DNA of 30,628 bases from an uncultured Eubacteriales bacterium (GTDB lineage: Bacteria > Bacillota > Clostridia > Oscillospirales > Acutalibacteraceae): contig ONEU01000088.1 of NCBI GenBank assembly GCA_900316925.1, positions 1 to 30,628 on the forward strand. Direction: 5' to 3'. The position numbers were made by a program, and so were the translations under genes. Position 1 is the stretch's first letter, and each line of letters begins with the position of its first letter. The notes beneath the pieces were generated by a model. It was not told where the DNA came from. It did not search any database and worked only from the letters and a program-made list of their open reading frames with translations. Of the stretch, positions 7,537 to 15,010 are shown in pieces.

Positions 7537-8826
7537 TCATTCATCCTCCAGCAGGCTGATCTCACCCTCTGTCGTCTCCGGCGAGAGAACATCCTTCAGT
7601 CGCCGGACCTCCGGCTGATACGAACCGTTCGGTGTGTCCCGGAACATCCGGGGAAGTTCCACCGACGGGGCATTCCCGATGGTTTTCATCACCTCGCCGA
7701 ACGTCCTGTGTATTGGACCTTCCTCCTTCTTTTCCTGCAGCACGTCCTCTGTCCGGGGGGATTCCTCCTTGTACACGGCCGTCTGCATCGGAAAGCCCGC
7801 CGGCAGCACCATATTCTGCTGTACCGCAGGAACCGGCTCCCGGTACCGGTCACAGTTCACCAGTTCACACACCTGTTCGATCTCATTCGGGTACACATCA
7901 ATCCGCCTTTCCTGCGGTTCCTCAGAAAGCAAATGACCGACGCGGTAGTCGTTATGGGCAGCACGCCCCTTCGCCACCATGATGAGCATCGCACGCAGAC
8001 GGCTCATCTGCGTATAGTTGAAATCCTCCGTAAAGTGACACATATCCTCCGGCGAATAGCGCAGATGGATATTCACATACCTCGCCGTAAACCGCTGCAG
8101 AAATTCCAGCCGCTGCCGGGTATCAGGCAGCTCACATTCATAGACCACCATCCCGCTTTTGTATTCATCCCGGATCTCCTCTGCCCTGCCCTCATAGACC
8201 ACCGCAGCAACAACCGTCACGGCAGTATATGACATGAGCTGCCGGATCAGATAGCGGAAGGGAAGGGCTGTTTTCCTCTTCCGTAACACCTTCTCCACAT
8301 TCTCAAACATCAGGAACATCACCGTCCCTTCGTTTTCTTCCCGCTGGCAGTATGCCGACAGGCTCTCACTCAGCTCCCGGATGACCTCGCTGTACGGGAT
8401 CCCGTATTGCAGCTTCAGAAGCTCCAGATCAAGGGAATAGAACGAAAAATAATCCTCCACACGCAACTCCGGCTCCTGCTGGGGCTGTGAACCGAAAAGA
8501 GCATACTCCTCTTCGCTGTCCCCACCCTGACCAAGGTTGCTCTCCACCCATGTCATTGCCGTTTTTGCAAAGACATGGGCGGCCGTATGCCTGCCGCTGC
8601 CCGGCTCTCCCGTAAACAGACACACTGAGCCTTTCAGCAGCACTCCGTCCGGTGTACGGGAGTGGAGCTCCGGAAAGTCCACATCCGCTTCATTTTCCTC
8701 CACCGGCAGCAGTCCTTCAAACAGCCGCTGCATCAGCTCCGCATTCACCAGCTCCGAGGAATCCGGCATTGCTTTCAGGAAACGGAGGTCCCTTCTGTAA
8801 TATTCCAGGCCGATCCTTTCACCCAT
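7537..8826 (-). CDS. AAA-like P-loop protein with degenerate Walker A and B motifs
   Basis: A 429-aa protein, the ninth gene of the operon. The N-terminal part contains a P-loop-like segment VCLFTGEPGSGRHTAAHVFA (68-87), but the usual GKT/S is GRH: R79 replaces the catalytic lysine. The expected Walker B strand reads VMFLMFENVEKV (169-180), with Glu-Asn instead of Asp-Glu. A later strand, VTVVAAVVYEG, may be sensor 1. The last 100 residues are polar and probably disordered. It is likely an AAA+ relative that binds nucleotide poorly or not at all and may be a structural partner of the active ATPases upstream. The start ATG overlaps the upstream stop codon (8-bp overlap); AGGAGG lies nine bases before it, ruling out the longer reading from 8892. 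Function unknown. Confidence 0.8.
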   Translation of the reverse strand: MGERIGLEYYRRDLRFLKAMPDSSELVNAELMQRLFEGLLPVEENEADVDFPELHSRTPDGVLLKGSVCLFTGEPGSGRHTAAHVFAKTAMTWVESNLGQGGDSEEEYALFGSQPQQEPELRVEDYFSFYSLDLELLKLQYGIPYSEVIRELSESLSAYCQREENEGTVMFLMFENVEKVLRKRKTALPFRYLIRQLMSYTAVTVVAAVVYEGRAEEIRDEYKSGMVVYECELPDTRQRLEFLQRFTARYVNIHLRYSPEDMCHFTEDFNYTQMSRLRAMLIMVAKGRAAHNDYRVGHLLSEEPQERRIDVYPNEIEQVCELVNCDRYREPVPAVQQNMVLPAGFPMQTAVYKEESPRTEDVLQEKKEEGPIHRTFGEVMKTIGNAPSVELPRMFRDTPNGSYQPEVRRLKDVLSPETTEGEISLLEDE

Positions 8827-10279
8827 TTGCTTCATCCTCCTGTCGTACCCTGATCTGCGGCATCTCTTTTCCGTAAAATTCCGACGGATCAATGATCCCC
8901 AGCTGTTTTTTGATGATTCCTCTCATCTCCAGCGACGGCTGTAAGCAATAGCGGGAAAATGCCTCCCGGTCCGCCTGCTCTGCCGAACGGACGTGGGGGA
9001 ACAGCAGTTTCAGCCAGGCGGTACAGAGTCTTTTCACGGCTTCGGTATCTCTGGTCGCAGCATCCTCCGGGATCTCCAGCAGGGCTTCCACCACCGTCCG
9101 ATAGATGGGATCCTCCCGCAGCAGGTGCATCACCTCTGCAAAATATTCCGCATTCAGCGCCCAGCCCCTTGCCTTCATGTTCTCCTTCATCTTCGGGATC
9201 TTCCATCCCCTGATGAAGCCGTGGAAACGGTCCAGCAGCGCGGAATCCCGGAACACGTCCGGAAGAAACCGCATCATATCCGACGCTTCATCCATCTCAT
9301 TCATGGGGATGTTCCCCAGCAGGACAACCCCTGCACGGCCGCTGCCCCGGTAATCCGCCACATGGTAGCTGCCGCTTTCCATATATCCCTTCAGCGCTCC
9401 CTGCATCTCCATCTTATCGGTGAACCGGATGCTCTGCACCTCGTCCAGTGCCAGATAATCGTACCCCGACACCAGCCCCGGCGTTTTTTTGCTCACATCA
9501 TAGAACATCCTGGCACGCGACATACTTCCGCCGCTCACCAGCCATCCGTATGGACTGATCTGCGAAAACACATAGGATTTCCCTGTTTCCTTCGGCGCAA
9601 GCTCCATGAGATTGACTCTTGGCTCCACAAAGGGCAGCAGCCGCCGGAGCATCTCGTATTTCTCCTCTTCGCTGCCATAGCTCTCCGGAGCATAATCTAT
9701 CGCCGACAGGAGCAGGTCTGTCCATTCCTCTGTGGTGAAACAGGCACGCGCCTGACGATAATAATTCACATCCACCGTATAGGGACAGAACGGCGTGAAA
9801 TCGGTCATCCGGAAGATCGTCTGGCTGCCATCCGTCTCACACAGCAGCACCACGATCCCCCAGACCTCGGAAGAGCTGAGCAGGTTCTTCCTGTTTTTCT
9901 CCACCACGCTCCAATCCGCCACGGCTTCCCCCTTGTGGGCGGGGAACCCCAGCTCCGGCAGGGAAAACAATGCCTGCCGGTTCTTCATATCGAACTCGAT
10001 CTTTACCTTCGACAGAAATCTGACCGGCTTACTGCCGTGGAGCAGATCCACAAGGTACTGGTTCCACTGTCTGCGGTCGGGGATGGTCCTGTGGATATAC
10101 TGATCCACCGTCTGTTCATCCACCTCTCCGTTTTCATCCGAAAAGCGCATGACGATCCAGTCCCTCATATAGGACGGGATGCTGCAGGACGAAAACAGCT
10201 TCGACTTTTCCGCCGATTTATAGACCATCATATTCTTGAAATACTGTTTCAGTTTCTGAGAGCAGGTTGTTTCTGTCAT
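8819..10279 (-). CDS. BrxL-like (Lon-related) AAA ATPase without a Lon protease domain
   Basis: A 486-aa protein resembling BrxL, the Lon-like AAA+ protein of BREX phage-defence systems, in its short form. The core block is VNLMELAPKETGKSYVFSQI, with Walker A at 228-235 (APKETGKS), then SPYGWLVSGG (242-251) and Walker B YLALDE (275-280). GYMESGSY (298-305) and VVLLGNIPMNE (318-328) follow. This order, including the E-L-x-P-x-x-T-G-K-S form of the P-loop, is characteristic of BrxL/TIGR02688-type proteins. No Lon-type Ser-Lys protease domain follows; the protein ends about 150 residues after the ATPase core. BrxL proteins are known to form DNA-binding ring assemblies, so DNA binding is possible but untested here. 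It lies 31 bp after the MIT-AAA gene and overlaps the next gene by 8 bp. Confidence 0.8.
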   Translation of the reverse strand: MTETTCSQKLKQYFKNMMVYKSAEKSKLFSSCSIPSYMRDWIVMRFSDENGEVDEQTVDQYIHRTIPDRRQWNQYLVDLLHGSKPVRFLSKVKIEFDMKNRQALFSLPELGFPAHKGEAVADWSVVEKNRKNLLSSSEVWGIVVLLCETDGSQTIFRMTDFTPFCPYTVDVNYYRQARACFTTEEWTDLLLSAIDYAPESYGSEEEKYEMLRRLLPFVEPRVNLMELAPKETGKSYVFSQISPYGWLVSGGSMSRARMFYDVSKKTPGLVSGYDYLALDEVQSIRFTDKMEMQGALKGYMESGSYHVADYRGSGRAGVVLLGNIPMNEMDEASDMMRFLPDVFRDSALLDRFHGFIRGWKIPKMKENMKARGWALNAEYFAEVMHLLREDPIYRTVVEALLEIPEDAATRDTEAVKRLCTAWLKLLFPHVRSAEQADREAFSRYCLQPSLEMRGIIKKQLGIIDPSEFYGKEMPQIRVRQEDEANG

Positions 10280-10310
10280 GTTGCAAGCATCCCTTCCTGT
10301 CCATTATGCA

Positions 10311-11981
10311 TCAGATGTCAAAAGCGGCGTTATCAGAGATCGGTGCCGTAAACGTCACATTGAAATTGCCGATATATCCCTGCTCGCCGATCACAAATGC
10401 CTCTGCCTCTGTTTCGTCGGGTTCGGGTGAATAGACTGCGCTGTAATGATCGCCGCAGGGCGTTGCCTTGATGTAGCAGCCGCTGATGCACACCTGCAGT
10501 TCTCCTATGAGCTCGGCGCCATTGAACAGAATCTCCGCCGTACCGTCCGGCCGGATGGTATACTGCTCGCTCAGGGAATATACCGGCTCCGTATGGACCT
10601 CCTCCGGCGGTTCCGGCTGCATCTCCTGTTCTGCGGGAGCCTCCTCCGTCTCCGGCAGGGGATCGTTGCTGGTATACAGACGGTTGATATCCACATCGTC
10701 ATACTGCTCTACCGAACGCACGTCCTTCTCCCAGTTCCGCAGATCCTTGAGGATCGTCTCCTTCGGTGAAGGCTTGAACTTCTCCAGCAGCTCCATAAAC
10801 CTGGTGCGTGTGAGCTTATATTTTCCGTTGGAGAGCATCTGCACGGCCTTGTCGCTGTCCTTGAACAGATCGAGTGCCTCACGGAAGACGGTCCGTTTGA
10901 TGGCGGTGGTCAGTCGTTCAATATCACGGTAATTGAACATAGGGGTCTTCTGTGCCATTTCCTCAAAGGAGAAGTTCCCCTGCAGCGAGACCCTGCCCTC
11001 AAAATGCTTTCTGAATGCGGCTTCTCTTGCCTCTGCATCCGGCAGGGGCACCCGCACCAGCTCTACACGGTCCAGCATTGCCACATCCACACGGTTGGGA
11101 TAGTTGGTAGCGGCTATGAAAATAATCTCCGAATCATTGCTGTGAATCCGGTTATACCCGGTGAGGAACGAGGTGGTGATATTGGCGGCATATTCCGGCA
11201 GATTGGGAAGGGAACGGTTCTTGCACAGACTGTCGATCTCATCAATGAAGACAATGCACGGTGCATTCTTATCCGCTTCCTCAAACAGTCTTGTCACGCT
11301 CTTCTCGGCGGCACCCACATAACGGCTGATAATATCCGAACCCAGGATCGAGATAAATTTATAGTCCTTGTCCATCAGCTCATGGGCAAATGCCTCAATA
11401 ATGAACGTCTTGCCGCAGCCGGGAGGGCCTACAAAGAAATAGGAATTCAGGCGGGGAATGCCCAAGTAATCGGAAAGACCGGTGGCCTTTGCGTCATCCA
11501 GGCACATCTTCAGCTTTGACTTCAGCTCCGACATACCCGAAACATCCTCAAACGAGTGTCTCGGGGCCTCCTTGAACCAGGTCTGTGCGATCCGGTCAAG
11601 CTCCTCCTCTTCCTTCGACTTTGCTCCGGCATTCACGCTGCCGTCATTTTTCCCGGAGGTGCCTCCTGCCGCTGCACCGTTCCCGGCGGAAGCAGGTCTC
11701 TTTGCTCCCGGTCCGGCGGATACACCGTCAATCTCTCCCCTGACCTCCTTGATCTTATAATCCAGGCGGTTCTTCTCACGGATATGGTGGTCACGCTCGG
11801 CGCCCCTGGTCATTTCGGACATCTCAAATTCCAGATCGGCAGCCATCTGCAGATAGGCACACTGCTCTTCATTCGGAATGTTATTGTTCTTCTCCAGAGC
11901 GTCAAATGCCTGCCGCTGATAGTTCCTGCATTTATTTTCCTTGTTCCTCAGCACTTCAAGCCATCTTGTTTCATCCATCAT
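10311..11981 (-). CDS. Vps4/FtsH-type AAA ATPase with MIT-like N-terminus
   Basis: A 556-aa AAA ATPase. Residues 1-85 form a helical bundle resembling an MIT domain (microtubule interacting and trafficking), the module that binds ESCRT-III tails in Vps4. A Gly/Ala-rich linker follows (about 86-125). The AAA domain has Walker A GPPGCGKT (185-192), a Tyr-Val pore-loop candidate SRYVGAAEKS (219-228), Walker B IVFIDEID (243-250) and sensor 1 ATNYP (290-294). After the AAA lid comes an acidic Pro/Glu linker (about 435-470) and a beta-rich C-terminal domain unlike that of Vps4. It is the only clearly intact classical AAA engine in the operon and probably threads or disassembles a partner, perhaps the helical proteins encoded immediately upstream. 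There are two tandem ATG codons; the second (11978) is better spaced from AGAGGTG. Confidence 0.88.
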   Translation of the reverse strand: MMDETRWLEVLRNKENKCRNYQRQAFDALEKNNNIPNEEQCAYLQMAADLEFEMSEMTRGAERDHHIREKNRLDYKIKEVRGEIDGVSAGPGAKRPASAGNGAAAGGTSGKNDGSVNAGAKSKEEEELDRIAQTWFKEAPRHSFEDVSGMSELKSKLKMCLDDAKATGLSDYLGIPRLNSYFFVGPPGCGKTFIIEAFAHELMDKDYKFISILGSDIISRYVGAAEKSVTRLFEEADKNAPCIVFIDEIDSLCKNRSLPNLPEYAANITTSFLTGYNRIHSNDSEIIFIAATNYPNRVDVAMLDRVELVRVPLPDAEAREAAFRKHFEGRVSLQGNFSFEEMAQKTPMFNYRDIERLTTAIKRTVFREALDLFKDSDKAVQMLSNGKYKLTRTRFMELLEKFKPSPKETILKDLRNWEKDVRSVEQYDDVDINRLYTSNDPLPETEEAPAEQEMQPEPPEEVHTEPVYSLSEQYTIRPDGTAEILFNGAELIGELQVCISGCYIKATPCGDHYSAVYSPEPDETEAEAFVIGEQGYIGNFNVTFTAPISDNAAFDI

Positions 11982-12009
11982 GGTTCACCTCTTGCTTCGT
12001 TGATAATCG

Positions 12010-12927
12010 TCACAGATTTGTCGGGAGACTGCTGAACATATCCTGGACATTTTTCGGTGCCCTGTCCTGATCCGTATCCTTGATGATCTTCTCCCCGCCG
12101 GTTTCAGAGGCTCTCTCACTCTGCTCCTCGGCTACCCTTGTTACCTCATCCGGCTGCATCTCAAAGAAAATGCCCCTTCTGATGGCTTCATCAATTTCCT
12201 GGTCGGATCTCATCTCCAACACCTTATCGTTCACCAGCATCTGTGTCACGGCCTGGGTAGCGTTCTGCTCACTGAGCAGGGTATCAATATTCTTGCCGTA
12301 GTAATGCTCCATGGCGGCAATGGAAATATCCTCATGGGCATCCGCCTTTGCCTTCTGCATCAGCAGCACCAGTCTTGTCATCAGGCTGGAGCCGGTGGAA
12401 ATGGCGTTCACCACTTTATAGCCCGCCGTCAGATCTCTCATGGTCTGTGCCCACTCATATTCGGTGATCTTATCATTCAGACGGTCAATGGCCTCCTGGA
12501 TGACAGACAGCGCATAGGCGGCGTTCTTCGCACCCGAGGAACACCGCAGCATCTCCTTGATCCTGTTCGGATATGCCGGGTCATCCTTGTAATGGTGGTA
12601 CTCCCTGACCAGCGTGATCATACGCTTCCTGATCTTGTCACGCTGCACATACAGATCATCCTTCGCACGCTGCACCGCTGAGGCAAGATCATGGTTTTTC
12701 AGGTAGCTGTTGAACCATTCCTCCTGCTCCATGTTCTTCCGCAGCTGGGCCTGTGTGGCAGACGCCGCACTCATCCTGTCATTCGTCTGCGTCATCGTCG
12801 ATACGCTCTCCGAGGCTGCCCCTACCGCTTTTTCGATCTTTTCAATGTCCTTGCCGGCCTTTTTGGCCCTCTTCTCCATTTCCTTGGCTTCAATCTCCAA
12901 GGGGGTCTTCTTTCTGAATAATCCCAT
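12010..12927 (-). CDS. Helical protein with basic N-terminus and acidic C-terminus (ESCRT-III/PspA-like shape)
   Basis: A 305-aa, almost wholly helical protein without a recognised family. It begins MGLFRKKTPLEIEAKEMEKR, a Phe-containing, strongly basic start like the membrane-inserting N-termini of PspA/Vipp1 and ESCRT-III proteins. A basic coiled coil occupies about 10-130, a conserved-looking helical core about 130-225, and an acidic, probably disordered tail ends with VQDMFSSLPTNL. The basic-front/acidic-back polarity and short hydrophobic C-terminal motif resemble ESCRT-III subunits with MIT-interacting motifs. The next gene, 28 bp downstream, encodes the MIT-like AAA ATPase. I cannot show homology to Snf7 or PspA by eye. 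The start has GAGGGAG four to five bases before ATG. Confidence 0.75.
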   Translation of the reverse strand: MGLFRKKTPLEIEAKEMEKRAKKAGKDIEKIEKAVGAASESVSTMTQTNDRMSAASATQAQLRKNMEQEEWFNSYLKNHDLASAVQRAKDDLYVQRDKIRKRMITLVREYHHYKDDPAYPNRIKEMLRCSSGAKNAAYALSVIQEAIDRLNDKITEYEWAQTMRDLTAGYKVVNAISTGSSLMTRLVLLMQKAKADAHEDISIAAMEHYYGKNIDTLLSEQNATQAVTQMLVNDKVLEMRSDQEIDEAIRRGIFFEMQPDEVTRVAEEQSERASETGGEKIIKDTDQDRAPKNVQDMFSSLPTNL

Positions 12928-12974
12928 AATGCTCCCTCTTTCTGTTCGGATTTTCCGGTATACGGTCCTGCCGC

Positions 12975-14432
12975 TTACTCTTCATTCTCAAGATATTCGG
13001 GCTCCTCTGTCTGCTCGATCTCCTGCGCCTCTTCCTGCTGTTCCTCCATCTTCTGCTGCCGTCTCTTTTCCTTTTCCTCCTGCTTTCTCTTTTTTCTCTC
13101 CAGATCGTATTTTCTTCTGTTTTCCTCGATGATTCTCTTCAGCTCCTGCTGTTCATCCAGGAAAGCATACAAGCGGGAGGTGTTCTTGGCAGCATCCGCA
13201 ATGGTCTGTCCCAGCTTGGCGTTGGTGGACAGTGAAAGCAGCTGCGACTTCGTTCTCTCGTCAAGCTCATGGCTGTCCACCATGAACTGCTGCATCTTGA
13301 TTGCCTCGTTCCGGCAATCCGAACGCACCTTCTCCATCGTCCTGAGCTGCTCGGCAGGATTGAAGCGTCTGCCGTTGTCCGTAAACGCCAGCTGAAATTC
13401 CACCAACAGCTCACAGATCTGTGATTTCAGCGTGGTGAGATGGAACAGCAGGTTCTCAATCTGAACATCCGCCCGCATCAGCCGGGTAGACTTGGTGTCG
13501 CACTCAAGGAAGAAATGGTATTGTTTTCTGATCTCAGATCCGGGCGGGTATTTCTCCAGCTCGTTCTTGAAGTCCACGTTCTCGATCTTCCGACGGATAT
13601 CCTCGCCGAGACTCTCGTACCTTGCACGGCATTCCATCGTCTCATGGTAGATATTCAGGCGGTCCGTATCCCAGACATCCAGCTCGCGCAGAGACTTATA
13701 ATACTCATCCAGTGATGCAAGCAATGCCTTGCCGGTCTCATTGACGAATTTGATCCTGTTCTGGACGATCTCCTCATTCTCCTGCTCAGACGATCCGCCC
13801 AGTTCGGAGTAGCCGATCACGATGATGTATTTCATCAGGTCGATGCAGGAATTGGCTTTCAGCTTCTTGCCGTTGACAAATGCATCCTTCAGCTCCGACA
13901 CGATCTGCTTCATGGAATCAATAAGCCTGTCGGCGCCCGTTGTCACCGTACTGGCGGCATCCTTTTTATAGAACTCCCCTGCCAGGAATTTCGTGGCTTC
14001 GATGTAATCCTGTACATCCTCCGGAAGGATAAAGGTGCCGCTCTTTGTCAGGACCTTCATTTCCTCCGGATCTGCCAGGCTGTCATCCTTCGATGATTTG
14101 ATCAGACCGCCGAAATACAGCTCCTGACGTTCCTGCAGCAGCTCAACGCTCCTCCTGATCTTCTCCTCGTCATCACTCCCGGCTTCCTCGGCCTGCTTCA
14201 GCTCTTCCAGCTTCTTTTCGACCGCCTTCAGCACATTCCTGTAATTTTCGGCCGCATCCATCATGTTGTCAAACATTTCATGGTCATCATTGAAGTTCTC
14301 CAGCACGCTGTCGATCACATTCTTTGATTGTCTGACCATTTCCACCTTTGTCATGGGATTTTTGGCGGGTGCCTGCGGTACCACCGGCTGCACTGCCGTG
14401 CTGTTGTGGTTTTTCTTTCCGAACATTGGCAT
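12975..14432 (-). CDS. Large helical coiled-coil protein, sister-like to the next gene product
   Basis: A 485-aa protein, unrecognised. It starts MPMFGKKNHNS, matching the M-x-[ML]-F-x-K-K start of the following gene's product. A Pro/Ala linker (about 16-25) leads into long amphipathic helices through residue 430. The C-terminus is a highly charged coiled coil rich in Lys/Arg then Glu/Gln (about 425-485), ending in an acidic tail (EPEYLENEE). No transmembrane segment, metal site or nucleotide motif is visible. It is probably a structural or scaffold component. It lies 47 bp before the next gene and 86 bp after the zinc-ribbon gene, the largest internal gap in the operon. AGGAGG is seven bases before ATG. 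Confidence 0.78.
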   Translation of the reverse strand: MPMFGKKNHNSTAVQPVVPQAPAKNPMTKVEMVRQSKNVIDSVLENFNDDHEMFDNMMDAAENYRNVLKAVEKKLEELKQAEEAGSDDEEKIRRSVELLQERQELYFGGLIKSSKDDSLADPEEMKVLTKSGTFILPEDVQDYIEATKFLAGEFYKKDAASTVTTGADRLIDSMKQIVSELKDAFVNGKKLKANSCIDLMKYIIVIGYSELGGSSEQENEEIVQNRIKFVNETGKALLASLDEYYKSLRELDVWDTDRLNIYHETMECRARYESLGEDIRRKIENVDFKNELEKYPPGSEIRKQYHFFLECDTKSTRLMRADVQIENLLFHLTTLKSQICELLVEFQLAFTDNGRRFNPAEQLRTMEKVRSDCRNEAIKMQQFMVDSHELDERTKSQLLSLSTNAKLGQTIADAAKNTSRLYAFLDEQQELKRIIEENRRKYDLERKKRKQEEKEKRRQQKMEEQQEEAQEIEQTEEPEYLENEE

Positions 14433-14518
14433 AGTCTTTCCTCCTGAATTGTTTTATTTGCTGCTCTCAGCATTTTACACCGCCCCTCCGGAGAGGTACG
14501 GAACGATCGGTACGTTGT

Positions 14519-15010
14519 TTACAGCAGCTCCAGCGCTGCCGATTCCACCTGGTCGTTCTCATCACCGACGACCATGCGGAAGGTGAAGCCCTCTGTCAGC
14601 TTCACGCCAAGCTTTTTGTGGCTCAGTACCCTTCCCGGGGCGATGGCCACTTCCACCCTGCTCCTCTGGGAGCCCTTCTCCACCTCAAGCTCCAGACAGA
14701 ACTCCCTGTCGGAAGGAACCGCCTCATAGCTCTCCGGCATCCAGCTGATCTCTCCCAGCTCCAGCTCTGACGGCCGGGCGATCAATACGCTTCTGGTACC
14801 GGCCTCCACGATCCCGTTTTCTGTGACGTCATACAGATGCTCCGTCAGATAGATGCCGGTATTGCCAAGATACTTCCGCTTATTTTCACTGACCGCCTTC
14901 GCTTTCTGCTCCGGCGTTACATCCGCACCGAACAGTCTCGGCATACCGCACACGGGACACATATTGTCCGAATCATCCCTCTCGGATCCGCAACAGATAC
15001 ACTTTACCAT
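14519..15010 (-). CDS. Zinc-ribbon protein with C-terminal beta domain
   Basis: A 163-aa protein. The N-terminus carries a zinc ribbon, with Cys at 4 and 7 (CICC) and at 18 and 21 (CPVC). A charged linker (about 30-45) follows. Residues about 50-163 are predicted beta-rich, alternating hydrophobic and polar residues (YLTEHLYDVT, CLELEVEKG, VEVAIAPGRV, FTFRMVVGDE), compatible with a small beta-sandwich. The family is not recognised; zinc-ribbon plus beta-domain proteins are often adaptors. Its ATG overlaps the stop of the upstream coiled-coil gene (ATGGTAA, 7-bp overlap), which implies translational coupling and a shared stoichiometry. Confidence 0.8.
   Translation of the reverse strand: MVKCICCGSERDDSDNMCPVCGMPRLFGADVTPEQKAKAVSENKRKYLGNTGIYLTEHLYDVTENGIVEAGTRSVLIARPSELELGEISWMPESYEAVPSDREFCLELEVEKGSQRSRVEVAIAPGRVLSHKKLGVKLTEGFTFRMVVGDENDQVESAALELL

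Noticed and set aside
8819..10279. A complete BREX defence locus
   Set aside because: Only the BrxL-like ATPase is present; no PglZ phosphatase, methylase or BrxC was found in 30 kb.
12010..12927. Simple PspA/Vipp1 assignment for the 305-aa helical protein
   Set aside because: Only the MGxF-type start and general helical, charged composition agree; the PspA core pattern is not visible, so I describe the shape instead of naming the gene.
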